Shown here in pieces: positions 25,801 through 34,300 of a DNA stretch of 55,577 bases. The notes under the pieces are model-generated. The model did no database searches, was not told where the DNA came from, and worked only from the letters and a program-made list of their open reading frames with translations. Numbering within the stretch: the stretch's first letter is position 1; every line of letters starts with the position of its first letter. A program made the translations under genes and the position numbers. Source of the stretch: CAZCFB01 sp964511535 (lineage in GTDB: Bacteria; Myxococcota_A; Polyangia; GCA-2747355; CAZCFB01); NCBI GenBank assembly GCA_964511535.1, contig CAZEFW010000043.1, positions 1-55,577 of the forward strand. The letters run 5' to 3'.

Positions 25801-28800
25801 CCACTGCACGACATGCTCCAGCGTCGGCATGTCCCGCAGCTTCATGTCCTCGGACATCTCGATGCCGTACGCCTCACGCACCGCCGAGAACGTCTCGGCC
25901 TGCTTGACCGTATCCACCCCCAGGTCCGCCTCCATATCCAGGTCCAGCTCCAACATCTCGAGCGGATACCCCGTCTGCTCCGCCACCAACCCCAACACCC
26001 GCTCCTCCACCTCATCTCGTCCGGACAACGCCGACGCGGATGAATGCTCCTCGGACGCGGGCGCGGGCGCGGGATTTGACCGACTCTCCATCACCCACCG
26101 CACCACATGCTCCAGCGTCGGCATGTCCCGCAGCTTCATGTCCTCGGACATCTCGATGCCGTACGCCTCACGCACCGCCGAGAACGTCTCGGCCTGCTTG
26201 ACCGTATCCACCCCCAGGTCCGCCTCCATATCCAGGTCCAGCTCCAACATCTCGAGCGGATACCCCGTCTGCTCCGCGACCAGATTCAAGACCCGCTCCT
26301 CCACCTCATCCCGCCCCCCCGACGTGGACGTCGACGAGGACGTGGACGGCTGCTCCTCGGGCTCGGGCACGGGTTCGGGCGCGGGCGCGGGAGCTGTCCG
26401 GTTCTCCACCGCCTCCCCATCCACGAACCGCAACGTCCGCTCCGCCACCTCGAGCACCGGCGCCGCCTCCCCGCTGACCTCCTTCAACCACGCACCCCAG
26501 CGCGCCGGGTCCGCGATGCGATGGCCGTAGCCCACCTCGTGGACCTCGGGACGCCGCCCGGCCGGCGACGGCACATGCCGCAGCAGCGCCAGGCTCAACT
26601 GCGAGCCGAACCCCGCGCCGAGACGCAGCGCATATGTCGGCCGATAATCTCCGCCCTGTGACAGGTTGAGCTGCCCCAGCTCCGGATCTGGCTCCTTGAA
26701 GTTGATCACCGGCGGCACCTTGCCGGTCTCCAACACCCGCACCGCCAGCGCGTCCTCCATGCCCGCGCCCATGGCGTGCCCGGTCAGCCCCTTGGTGTTG
26801 GCGATGACCACGCTGTCCGCAGCCTGGCCGAACATGGCGCGCAGAGTCTGCACCTCCGCCTGAGCGCTCCCTCCCCTCGCCGGCGTGTAGGTCTCATGCG
26901 ACACGAACACCGTGCGCGGCGCCATCTCCTCGCGCCGCAGCCCGTACCGCTGCTCCACGTCCGAGAGCAGCCCCTCGGCGAGCCCCGCGATGTGCGCCGG
27001 ATCCAGCCGGCTGCCGTGAAACGCGCTGTTGGCCGTGACCGTGCCGAGCACCTCACAGATCGGGCTGAGGCCCCGCTCCCTGGCAGCCTCCTCGCTCTCC
27101 ACCACCATGCCAGAGGCGCCCATGCCGAGCACCAGGCCATGCCTCCGCCGGTCAAAGGGCAGCGCGGCGTCCTCCACTCGCTCGTCGGTGGCCGCGGCCC
27201 CGCTGGCGAGGAACCCGGCGCCCATCCACTCCATCAACCTGTCATTGGTGACGTCGTCTGCCGTGATGCAGATGACCCGCCGACAGCGGCCCGCGTTGAT
27301 CCAGTCCTGGGCCAGCGACAGGGCCTGAGTGCCCGACGCGCAGGCCGAGTTGATCTGGGTGTTGGGCCCGCGGGCGCCGATGAGCTCGGCGAACTGCGAG
27401 TGCCCCATGGCCAGCACCTTGAACAGGAACCGGCGGTCGAACTTGTACTCCGCCGCGGCCGCCTCCTGCCGCAAGGCCTCCAGCCGCCGCGCGAGCTCCC
27501 GCGACAGCTCGCCCGATGAGTCGTGCTCCCGGGCCACCAGCTGCTGCAGAGACTCGAGGTCAGCCACCCGCGCCGCGAAATTATCTGCGCGGTGAAAGCG
27601 GGTCACCTCATCCACCAGGCTGGCCAGCCCGGGGAAGGCGCTCGCGAAGATCACGCCGGTGTCATCGCGCAGCGCGTCGGGCAGCCCCCAGCGGTCTGGC
27701 AAGCTGCGCCCCCGGGTGGTGGTGCGGTAGCGCATGACCATGGGGAGCCCTGCATCGCGCATGGCCTCCAGCCCGGCGCCGATGGCCAGCCGGGTGGTGG
27801 AGTCCAGGGCGCTGACCCGCTCCTCGGGGACGCCGAACTCGCCGGTCAGGTCCAGGGCGCCGGCCCGCCCGGCCAGCTTGATGACGTCGGCCGGGTCGGT
27901 GATGGTCTCGAACCGCGGGGCCCCGTCGGCGCTCTTTCGCAGCCGCGTGATCCCCTTGTCCGCCATGGCCTGGCGCAGCGCCGCCGGCACCGGCTTGATC
28001 AGCTGCTGGCCCGCGAGCATCCGCGACAGGTTGTCGTCGCCGAACACCCGCTCCCCGCCGGGCAGCCCGAGCGCCGTGCCGGTGATCACCACCGGCCCGC
28101 GCCGCGGCGCATCGCCGCCCCCGTCGACGATGCGGGCGGCATGGCCGATGAAGTCCTCGAACAGCCTGCCCAGCTGCTCGTACTTTCCAGCGCCAGCGGG
28201 CCCGGCCGCGCTCGCCGCGGCGGTCGCTGCCGCCGGCGCCACGGCCAGAGGACGCGGCGTCATGGGCGTCTCCGACGGCGCCGGCCCTGGCGTCGCGGCG
28301 GCGGCCGGCTTCACCGCGGGGATCTTGCGGTCCATGCTCTCTCCCTCCTGAACTCCGCTGCCCAGCCCGGCGGCGTACAGCCCGCACAGGCACTGGTTGA
28401 AGCTGGGTAGGTCTCCCACCTTGGGGTGGTTGGTGAACAACGCCACCAGGTCGTCGTGGTGACCCAGCACGTTCTGCACGAAGCCGTACAGCGCCTTCTT
28501 GGGCCCGATCTCCACGAACACCCGCGCCCCCCGCTCGTACAGCGTGTGCAGCCCTTTGACGAACTGAACCGGCGACGCGACCTGACGCGACAGCATGTCG
28601 AGCATCTTGCCGCGCACGTCGTGACCCGTCGGGTAGAGCACGCCCGTGACGTTGGCCACCACCGGGACGCGGGGCGGCTGCAGGTCGAGTCGCGCCAGGG
28701 TCCGGCGAAGCGGCTCGCTTGCGGGCGCCACGATCTCGGTATGGAACGCGTGGCTCACCGGCAGCGGCGTCACCCGCATCCCGGCCGCGACCAGCGCCTC

Positions 28801-31215
28801 GCTCGCCTCGCGCACCGCCTCTGTCGCCCCGCCCACCACGGCCTGCTCGTTGCTGTTGATGTTGGCGATGACCACATACCCGCGGATCCGGCCCACGATG
28901 GCCTGGATCTCACCGAGCGCCCCCATCACCGCCACCATGGCGCCGTTGTCGGGCGTGGAGATGTTGCTCATCTCCTTGCCCCGTGCGCTCACCGCCTCCA
29001 TGGCGGCTGGAAAGCTGAGCGCCCCGGCGGCCATCAGCGCGCCGTACTCGCCGAGGCTGTGGCCCATCACCATGTCAGGCTCCACGCCGTACGCCGCCAG
29101 CATGCGCACCAGGCCCGCCTCCACCGCCAGCAGGGCTGGCTGGGTCACCGCGGTCTGGCGCAGCTCCAGATCCGCCTGCCGGGCGTGGGCTTCGTCCCGG
29201 GGCTGGACGAAGATGTGGCTCGACAGGGTCCGTCCCAGGAGCGGGGTCATCACGCTGTCGGCCTCCGCCATGGCGCCGGCCATGAGCGCCTCCCCCTGGC
29301 ACAGCGCGCCGAACATGTTGACGTACTGAGACCCTTGACCGGTGAACAGGAACGCCACCTTGCCGGCCGGCCCGGCGCCGTGAAAGACGCCCTGCGCCTG
29401 CAGCACCCGCCACATGGCCGGGTCGTCCCGGTCCAGCGCCCTGAGCGCCTTCTCCGCGCGCGCGGCCAGCTCGTCAGCGTCGCCGAAGTCCATGGCCACC
29501 CGCACGGGAGCCTCCAGGTCTCGCCGCGACGGCGGCGCCGCCGCCGGGGCCTCACCGGCGCGGGCCCGGTCGAGCACGCGCGCCAGGCGCTGGCTCACCT
29601 CGGCGCTGTCCCGGCCGCCCACCACCAGGGCCCCTCGCACGGGCCGCTTGATCTCGGCTTGCGCGGACGAAGCAGGCGCAGGCGCCTCCCGGACCACCGC
29701 CGCTGAACCGGCCGCGGGGGTCGCCTCGCGCGCCGACACGGGGGCCGGCTCGGGCCTCGACTCGGCGGCGAGCCGTCCGGGCACATACTCCTCCAGCACC
29801 GCGTGGAAGTTGGTCCCGCCGAAGCCGAAGGAGCTGACCCCGGCCCGGCGCACGCCGCACTCCGGCTCGGCCCACGGGCGCAGCTCGCGATTGACCTCAA
29901 CGGCCCCCGAGGTGGGCATGTCCTGGCCGGCGCGCTCGTAGCCGAGGCTCGGCGGCAGGATCTTGTCGTGCAGCGCCAGGGTGGCCTTCAGGATCCCCGC
30001 GGCGCCGGCCGCGCCCTTGAGGTGGCCGATGTTGGACTTGACCGAACCGAGGGAGAGGCTCCCTCGCGCCCGGTCTGGCCCGCCGAAGACCTCCTCGAGA
30101 CATTGCAGCTCCACGGTGTCTCCCACCGACGTGGAGGTGCCGTGCCCCTCGATGAGGGAGGCGCTGCTTGGGTCGCACCCCGCGGCCTCCCACGCGCGCA
30201 TGATGGCGCGCACCTGCCCCGCAGGGTTGGGCGCCACGATGCCGCGCCCGCGCCCATCGCTGGAGCCGCCGAAGCCACGGATCACCGCGTAGATCTTGTC
30301 CCCGGCCGCCTCGGCGTCCGGCAGCCGCCGCAGCAGGAACAGGGCCGCCCCCTCTCCCATGACGAAGCCGTCCGCGCCGGCGTCGTACGGGCGCGAGCCG
30401 GTGGCCGACAGCGCGCCGATCTTGCTGAACTTGATGAACGACGTGGGCCCCATGTTGGCGTCCACCCCCCCGGTGATCACCATGTCGAAGGCGCCCTCGC
30501 GCAGCCCGTCCACCGCCGCGGTGATGGCCGCCATGGACGACGCGCACGCCGCGTCGGTGACGAAGTTTGGTCCGTGCAGATCGAACAGCGACGCCACCCG
30601 GCCGGCGATGATGTTGGACAGCTCGCCCGGCATGGTGTCCTCGGTGATGGCGGGGAAGCGCCCGTCCACGCCAGCGCGCAGCTGGTCGGACAGGGCGCGC
30701 TGCTGCTCCTCCGGCAGCGCGTTGTAGGCCGGCGACCTGTACAGCTCCTGGGCGATCTCTGGAAACATGATGCGGGCCGCGGTCAGGTAGTGCATGTCCC
30801 CGGCCATGGCGTTGCCCAGGATCACCGCGGTGCGCTCGCGATCCAGCTCCCGCTCCGGGTAGCCGAAGTCGGACAGAGCCTGCCGCGTGGCCACGATGGC
30901 CCACTTCTGGGCCCGGTCCATGGCCTGGCCCACCCGGGGCGGGATCGGCAGCTTCCAGTCGAACGGGGCCCACTCGAAGTCCCGCACGAACCCCCCGATC
31001 CTGGAGTAAGTCCGGTCCGGGGCGCTACGGTCCGGGTCGTAGTACAGGTCCGGGTCCCATCGCCCAGGCGGCACATCACCGATGCTGTAGCGGCCCGCCT
31101 TGATGTTGCTCCAGAAAGTCGGCGCGTCTCCTGCGTCGGGCATCACGGCTCCGACACCCACGATGGCCACTGCGTCCTGATATGGATCTTTTCTGCTGGT
31201 ACGTTTCTGGTCCAC
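22849..31215 (-). CDS. Iterative-type lipid/polyketide megasynthase KS-AT-KS-ACP-ACP-ACP-KR-DH
   Basis: About 2788 residues. KS1 (12-477): active Cys224 in DAACASS, with HGTSTS and NIGHLKG His residues. AT (630-905): nucleophile in GHSLGEYGA. KS2 (1038-1541): Cys1292 in NSACASGTQA, with SHETYTP and GLTGHAMGAG, so it is catalytically intact rather than a chain-length factor. Three ACPs (about 1610-1910) repeat every 98 residues, each with DLGVDTVKQAE, Thr replacing the usual Ser. KR (2180-2440): TGAAGS cofactor loop and catalytic Tyr in QTDYAAAND. Double hot-dog DH (2480-2780): HxxxGxxxxP in HRIDGTPVLP. No ER or thioesterase. This resembles PUFA/secondary-lipid synthases but the order is unfamiliar. 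I start at GTG 31215, with AAGGG 7 nt upstream. The product is unknown. Confidence 0.9.
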   Translation of the reverse strand: MDQKRTSRKDPYQDAVAIVGVGAVMPDAGDAPTFWSNIKAGRYSIGDVPPGRWDPDLYYDPDRSAPDRTYSRIGGFVRDFEWAPFDWKLPIPPRVGQAMDRAQKWAIVATRQALSDFGYPERELDRERTAVILGNAMAGDMHYLTAARIMFPEIAQELYRSPAYNALPEEQQRALSDQLRAGVDGRFPAITEDTMPGELSNIIAGRVASLFDLHGPNFVTDAACASSMAAITAAVDGLREGAFDMVITGGVDANMGPTSFIKFSKIGALSATGSRPYDAGADGFVMGEGAALFLLRRLPDAEAAGDKIYAVIRGFGGSSDGRGRGIVAPNPAGQVRAIMRAWEAAGCDPSSASLIEGHGTSTSVGDTVELQCLEEVFGGPDRARGSLSLGSVKSNIGHLKGAAGAAGILKATLALHDKILPPSLGYERAGQDMPTSGAVEVNRELRPWAEPECGVRRAGVSSFGFGGTNFHAVLEEYVPGRLAAESRPEPAPVSAREATPAAGSAAVVREAPAPASSAQAEIKRPVRGALVVGGRDSAEVSQRLARVLDRARAGEAPAAAPPSRRDLEAPVRVAMDFGDADELAARAEKALRALDRDDPAMWRVLQAQGVFHGAGPAGKVAFLFTGQGSQYVNMFGALCQGEALMAGAMAEADSVMTPLLGRTLSSHIFVQPRDEAHARQADLELRQTAVTQPALLAVEAGLVRMLAAYGVEPDMVMGHSLGEYGALMAAGALSFPAAMEAVSARGKEMSNISTPDNGAMVAVMGALGEIQAIVGRIRGYVVIANINSNEQAVVGGATEAVREASEALVAAGMRVTPLPVSHAFHTEIVAPASEPLRRTLARLDLQPPRVPVVANVTGVLYPTGHDVRGKMLDMLSRQVASPVQFVKGLHTLYERGARVFVEIGPKKALYGFVQNVLGHHDDLVALFTNHPKVGDLPSFNQCLCGLYAAGLGSGVQEGESMDRKIPAVKPAAAATPGPAPSETPMTPRPLAVAPAAATAAASAAGPAGAGKYEQLGRLFEDFIGHAARIVDGGGDAPRRGPVVITGTALGLPGGERVFGDDNLSRMLAGQQLIKPVPAALRQAMADKGITRLRKSADGAPRFETITDPADVIKLAGRAGALDLTGEFGVPEERVSALDSTTRLAIGAGLEAMRDAGLPMVMRYRTTTRGRSLPDRWGLPDALRDDTGVIFASAFPGLASLVDEVTRFHRADNFAARVADLESLQQLVAREHDSSGELSRELARRLEALRQEAAAAEYKFDRRFLFKVLAMGHSQFAELIGARGPNTQINSACASGTQALSLAQDWINAGRCRRVICITADDVTNDRLMEWMGAGFLASGAAATDERVEDAALPFDRRRHGLVLGMGASGMVVESEEAARERGLSPICEVLGTVTANSAFHGSRLDPAHIAGLAEGLLSDVEQRYGLRREEMAPRTVFVSHETYTPARGGSAQAEVQTLRAMFGQAADSVVIANTKGLTGHAMGAGMEDALAVRVLETGKVPPVINFKEPDPELGQLNLSQGGDYRPTYALRLGAGFGSQLSLALLRHVPSPAGRRPEVHEVGYGHRIADPARWGAWLKEVSGEAAPVLEVAERTLRFVDGEAVENRTAPAPAPEPVPEPEEQPSTSSSTSTSGGRDEVEERVLNLVAEQTGYPLEMLELDLDMEADLGVDTVKQAETFSAVREAYGIEMSEDMKLRDMPTLEHVVRWVMESRSNPAPAPASEEHSSASALSGRDEVEERVLGLVAEQTGYPLEMLELDLDMEADLGVDTVKQAETFSAVREAYGIEMSEDMKLRDMPTLEHVVQWVMESRSNPAPAPAPEEHSSTSALTGRDEVVERVLNLVAEQTGYPLEMLELDLDMEADLGVDTVKQAETFSAVREAYGIEMAEDVKLRDMPTLEHVVQWVMESRGAGEEAGDPPTPTATDTAAATGSESSTPTSSVGEEMIGLRAPWPVLRPPLELCKATGVSLAEGDRVLVMPDRYGVARSLVSRLAGRGVEVLELDRAWSSEELEEQLRVWLDSGPVRGVFWLSALDGEGEMGEMDLAAWREALAPRVMMLFRTMRGLVSSAAGDAAPFLVAGTRLGGTHGYGDLEEKGDAVAPMGGAVTGFAKSYKREQPAALVKAVDLAASRKKAPLADLLIAEAERDPGVVEVGYRDGERWTVGLVPVEALPLEAQPDAKQGVALTPETVYLVTGAAGSIVSAIVADLARGGGGGVFHLLDLASCPEADDPDVARFETDREGLLKEIFGRLKAEGRRATPAMVEREVAGIERKQAALAAREAIRQAGGTAVYHQVDLRDELAVAAAVEKLQREHNHVDVLLHAAGLEISRPLPDKSPEEFDLVFGVKSDGWINLISALGETPVGATVAFSSIAGRFGNAGQTDYAAANDLLCKAAAGLNRQVDGPRALALDWTAWAGIGMATRGSIPKIMEQAGIEMLDPAAGVPLIRQQLAAGATGELVVAGELGVLMQEFDAAGGLDLAAVGEGSGRIMASQAVSMGLHTGLVVESTLDPADHPFLHDHRIDGTPVLPGVMGIEGFAQAARLLAPGREIVGLEDVDFLAPFKFYRDEPRTVRLQARLLRDGDELIARCSLTGERYLPGAGGEPRVTTHFTASVRLARSRAELESDERVPTPNGDGVDRDDIYRLYFHGPAYQVVERAWRHNGSVAGVLPRELPRDLPLGARGTLTDPRLIELCFQTAGVWEAGKTGRMGLPRHIHRITLGQRGEDPSDAGRLVAVVTPGEGGEEASYDAYVADEAGRIYLTVSGYSTVQHPDPLAEDVRRPLREAMD
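25500..26310 (-). repeat. Three tandem 294-bp ACP-coding repeats
   Basis: Three copies of an ACP unit are spaced exactly 294 bp (98 residues) apart, as shown by the Thr codons at 26203-26205, 25909-25911 and 25615-25617. The first two copies are identical for about 170 bp around the attachment site, while the third has drifted at several bases. Linkers are Pro/Ala/Ser-rich. Tandem ACPs are a hallmark of PUFA-type synthases; the near-identity suggests recent duplication or gene conversion. Confidence 0.85.
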
Positions 31216-31292
31216 GATTTCGCCCTTCCTGTCTCGGGTCACCCCCGAGGCCTGCTCCCCCTGAGGTCCCCCCGCCCATCCTCGGCTGTCGA

Positions 31293-32975
31293 TCAGCCGC
31301 GCTGGTAGATCAGATCCGCGATCAGATCTTGGTCTCTGGTCAGCCCCTCCTGGCAGCGCGTGACGCGCTCCAGGTCGAGGTCGCGCTGGAGCGCGCTCGC
31401 CCCCTGGCTCCCGGGCTCGCTCGCGCCGGCCACCAGGGCCAGGCCTTCGCTGGCCACGGCCTGGGCCGCCTGGCGCGCGTAGACCCTGCTCAGGGCGCCG
31501 AGCCCCTCGCCGTCGAAGCGCCCGTCGCTCCTGGCCTTGAGCGCGCCGGACTGGGCACGAATCGCCCGGCGGGCCAGGCTGGCCGCGCCCTCGGCCCGTG
31601 CGATGAGCCTGCCCAGCCGAAACAGCACATGCTGGTTGCGCGTCAGGCGCCCTGCCCGGGCGGCCTCGAGCACCTTTCCCAGGCAGCTCAGGGTCAGGCC
31701 GGCGAGGTCGGCGCCCGCCGTCGGATTCCCGGCGTGGGCAGCCTCGAGGGTTTGCGCCTGCTCCTGGTAGTACTGGCCGCGGCTCTTGAGGTGCGCCTGC
31801 CACCGGTCGCGGCCGATGGTCATCTCCATGATCTCCGAGGTGCCCTCGTAGATGCGCGTGATGCGGACATCGCGCGCGATCTTCTCCACCATGTACTCCC
31901 GCGCGTAACCGTAGCCGCCCAGCGCCTGGATGCTGGCGTCCGCGGCCGCGTGGCCATACTCGGTGGCCAGGTACTTGGCCACGGCGCCCTCGGTGTTGAG
32001 GTTCCCCTCGCCGGCGTCGATGCGCTCGGCGGTCTCCTCGATGACCGCCCGCGCCGCCTCCAGGTTCACCACATGCGGCACGATGAGCTTGTGGGTGTAC
32101 CCCTGCTTCTCCGACAGCGGCCCGCCCCCCTGGACGCGCTCCACGGAGTACGGCACCGCGCGGTCCATGGCCGCCCAGCCCGCCCCCAGGCCGAACGCCG
32201 CCACCATCAGCCGCGTGTAGCCGAACACCAGCTGCGCCTGCATCAGCCCCCTGCCCTCCACGCCGCCCACCAGGTTGGCCGCCGGGACCAACACGTCGTC
32301 GCACGTGACGGTGGAGGTGTTGCTGAGCCGGATGCCGTGCTTCTCTTCGGGGTTGCCCGCGCTCAGCCCATCGGCATCGCGCTCCACCACGAACCAGCTC
32401 GGTCCCTGGGGCGCGTTGGCCAGGAAGGTGTAGACGTCGGCGTAGCCGCCGTTGCTGATCCACTGCTTGCTGCCGTTGAGGCGGTAGGCCACGACCTCGC
32501 CCAGCTCCTCCAGCGGCTCCGCCTTGCTCTTGATCGCCGCGAGGTCGCTGCCCGCCTGGGGCTCGGTGGCGGCGTAGGCCATGAGCAGCCCCTCATCGGC
32601 GATGCGCCCGAGCCAGTGCTCCTTTTGCGACTCGGTGCCGCCGAACACGATGGGATCGCTGCCGAGGAAGGTGGCCAGCACCCCGGTGGCCAGGCCCATG
32701 TCCAGGCCTCCCATGGCCTCACACACGCGGTACACGTCGAACGCGCCGCCCCCCATGCCGCCGTAGCACTCCGGGATGAACAGCAGCTGCAGGCCCAGCT
32801 CGCTGCCACCCATTTGACGCACCAGCTCCTCGGGCGAGCGGTCCTGTTCGTCCAGTTCGAGCAGCAGGGAATCCGGCACATTGGCCCGGGTGAAGTCCCT
32901 GATGGACTGGAGCACCAGGTCAAGGGTTTCACGGTCGAGGCCGCGTTTTGCGGCCATGGATGCTGCTTCGAACAT
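31293..32975 (-). CDS. Acyl-CoA dehydrogenase-like flavoprotein
   Basis: A 560-residue cytosolic flavoenzyme. It has the acyl-CoA dehydrogenase pattern: YAATEPQAGSDLAAIKSKA in the middle domain, LNGSKQWISNG, and a C-terminal RIYEGTSEIMEMTIGRD holding the expected catalytic Glu, followed by a helical extension of about 150 residues. The family oxidises acyl-CoA at C2-C3 with FAD, passing electrons to ETF. It is the first gene of the megasynthase operon, 77 nt upstream of it, so it probably acts on the starter or product acyl chain; running as an enoyl reductase is also conceivable since the synthase has no ER. AGGAGG precedes the ATG at 32975. The substrate is unknown. Confidence 0.87.
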   Translation of the reverse strand: MFEAASMAAKRGLDRETLDLVLQSIRDFTRANVPDSLLLELDEQDRSPEELVRQMGGSELGLQLLFIPECYGGMGGGAFDVYRVCEAMGGLDMGLATGVLATFLGSDPIVFGGTESQKEHWLGRIADEGLLMAYAATEPQAGSDLAAIKSKAEPLEELGEVVAYRLNGSKQWISNGGYADVYTFLANAPQGPSWFVVERDADGLSAGNPEEKHGIRLSNTSTVTCDDVLVPAANLVGGVEGRGLMQAQLVFGYTRLMVAAFGLGAGWAAMDRAVPYSVERVQGGGPLSEKQGYTHKLIVPHVVNLEAARAVIEETAERIDAGEGNLNTEGAVAKYLATEYGHAAADASIQALGGYGYAREYMVEKIARDVRITRIYEGTSEIMEMTIGRDRWQAHLKSRGQYYQEQAQTLEAAHAGNPTAGADLAGLTLSCLGKVLEAARAGRLTRNQHVLFRLGRLIARAEGAASLARRAIRAQSGALKARSDGRFDGEGLGALSRVYARQAAQAVASEGLALVAGASEPGSQGASALQRDLDLERVTRCQEGLTRDQDLIADLIYQRG

Positions 32976-33314
32976 CGCCCTCCTCCTCTTCGGTTCGCCG
33001 CCCACCGCTCCTGCCAGTCCCCCCCGGAGGGTGTGTCCTCGCGGCCGGATTGCCCCTCCGTAAGCACGAACGGGGCCAATCTCCAAATTCAGCCTAAATG
33101 CCTTGAATAACTAATGTTCACACTATCGTCACACACCAACTGCCGACCGGATTGCGCGGTTGGATGCGCAAAGAACTGCGCATCCCGCCAGGGACATCGG
33201 GTCATAGGCTATAATCTTAACAGACTTCGTATTCTATAGCACCAGGATTCACCTTGTCTGCCCCCGGAGTGCGCAAGCGGGTAAGATTCGCGAAAGCCCA
33301 GGAGGGACCCCGCG
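32976..33314. other. Divergent intergenic region of 339 bp
   Basis: This is the control region between the megasynthase operon (leftward) and the metallo-beta-lactamase gene (rightward). Its middle (about 33080-33250) is clearly more AT-rich than the surroundings. It holds a 9-bp inverted repeat at 33162-33185 and a perfect TATAAT at 33210-33215 facing right, but no convincing -35 at standard spacing. The 60 bp nearest each gene are ribosome-binding and leader sequence. No small gene is evident. Confidence 0.6.
33162..33185. promoter_or_regulatory. Inverted repeat, candidate operator
   Basis: GGATGCGCA, spacer AAGAAC, TGCGCATCC: a perfect 9-bp inverted repeat with a 6-nt spacer in the AT-rich part of the divergent promoter region. 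The two arms sit about two helical turns apart end to end, as for a dimeric repressor or activator site. A terminator is less likely, being far from either gene end. No regulator gene is adjacent. Confidence 0.5.
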
Positions 33315-34169
33315 ATGAAGATCCATGGCCTGTTCGACGAACGCACTTTCACCCTGACCTATGTCGTCGCGGATCCAACCACCGGGGACGCGTTGATCAT
33401 TGATCCGGTGCTGGATTACGAACCGGCCGGCTCGAGGATTTTCACCGAGTCCATCCAGCGGGTGAGCGCCCATGTGCAGCACAACGCGCTGACGCCACGG
33501 TTGATCCTCGAGACCCACGCCCACGCAGATCACCTCTCGGGCGCCCAGGTCCTCAAGCAGGACTACCCGGACGCTCCGGTGGGCATCGGCGCCGAGATCA
33601 CCCGGGTCCAGCAGACCTTCAAGCCGATCCTGGGATTGCCCGAAGACTTCCCGGTGGACGGCTCACAATTCGATCGGCTGCTGGCCGATGGCGAGCAGCA
33701 CGCGGCCGGCTCGATCACAATCCAGGTGATCAGGACACCGGGCCACACCCCCGCCTGCGTCAGCTACCTCATCGGTGACGCCCTGTTCACCGGCGATGCT
33801 CTGTTCATGCCGGACAGCGGCACCGGCCGCTGCGACTTCCCGGGGGGCAGCGCGGAGGACCTGTACACCTCCATCACCGAGCGCATTCACCCCATGGCCG
33901 ACCATACGCGCGTCTTCGTGGGCCATGATTACCAGCCTGGCGGGCGCGAGCTGAAGTTCTGCTCCACCGTGGGCGACCAGCGGCTGCACAACAGGGCCCT
34001 GCCCGCGGGGCGGGAGCGCCAGGACTTCGTGGCCTGGCGGGAGGCGCGTGACGCGACGCTCTCGGCTCCACGGCTGCTCTACCAGAGCATCCAGGTCAAC
34101 CTGGACGCCGGCCGCCTGCCGCCGCCAGGGCCCGCCGGGCAGCGCTACCTGAAGATTCCGATCCAGTAG
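33315..34169 (+). CDS. MBL-fold hydrolase of the persulfide dioxygenase/Blh type
   Basis: A 284-residue soluble metallo-beta-lactamase-fold protein. The metal ligands are visible: THAHADH (about 62-68), GH in RTPGHTPA, D in FTGDALF and H in VGHDYQPGG. The spacing and the DSGTGRCDFPGGSA segment match the ETHE1/Blh branch, whose members oxidise glutathione persulfide to sulfite using a single Fe. GGAGGG lies 9 nt ahead of the ATG. It sits alone with a GC hairpin after it. With the Sec-rhodanese at 11.6 kb it hints at sulfane-sulfur handling in this organism, although the two loci are 22 kb apart. Confidence 0.85.
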   Translation: MKIHGLFDERTFTLTYVVADPTTGDALIIDPVLDYEPAGSRIFTESIQRVSAHVQHNALTPRLILETHAHADHLSGAQVLKQDYPDAPVGIGAEITRVQQTFKPILGLPEDFPVDGSQFDRLLADGEQHAAGSITIQVIRTPGHTPACVSYLIGDALFTGDALFMPDSGTGRCDFPGGSAEDLYTSITERIHPMADHTRVFVGHDYQPGGRELKFCSTVGDQRLHNRALPAGRERQDFVAWREARDATLSAPRLLYQSIQVNLDAGRLPPPGPAGQRYLKIPIQ

Positions 34170-34199
34170 ATCAGCTCCAATTGCCCGGGGCGGCCGGTC

Positions 34200-34216
34200 G
34201 CCGCCGCGCCGGCGGC
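34200..34216 (+). terminator. GC hairpin after MBL gene
   Basis: GCCGCCG, loop CGC, CGGCGGC: a perfect 7-bp stem 31 nt after the hydrolase stop codon. No T-tract follows, so it is a possible, not certain, terminator. Confidence 0.4.
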
Positions 34217-34300
34217 GGGCAGCGCCGATATCTGCTCTGTGCCGGCCAAACCATGCGTGCCTCGCCACAGCAAGTGCGTCACCCTGTAGGTGCCGGTGCC

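Noticed and set aside
25500..26310. Regular 294-bp repeats as a possible array or mobile element
   Set aside because: They encode three ACP domains in frame, with no spacer or transposase structure.
31216..32463. Upstream extension of the megasynthase frame
   Set aside because: It overlaps the acyl-CoA dehydrogenase in another frame and is low-complexity. The GTG at 31215 with a good ribosome binding site begins just before the KS domain.
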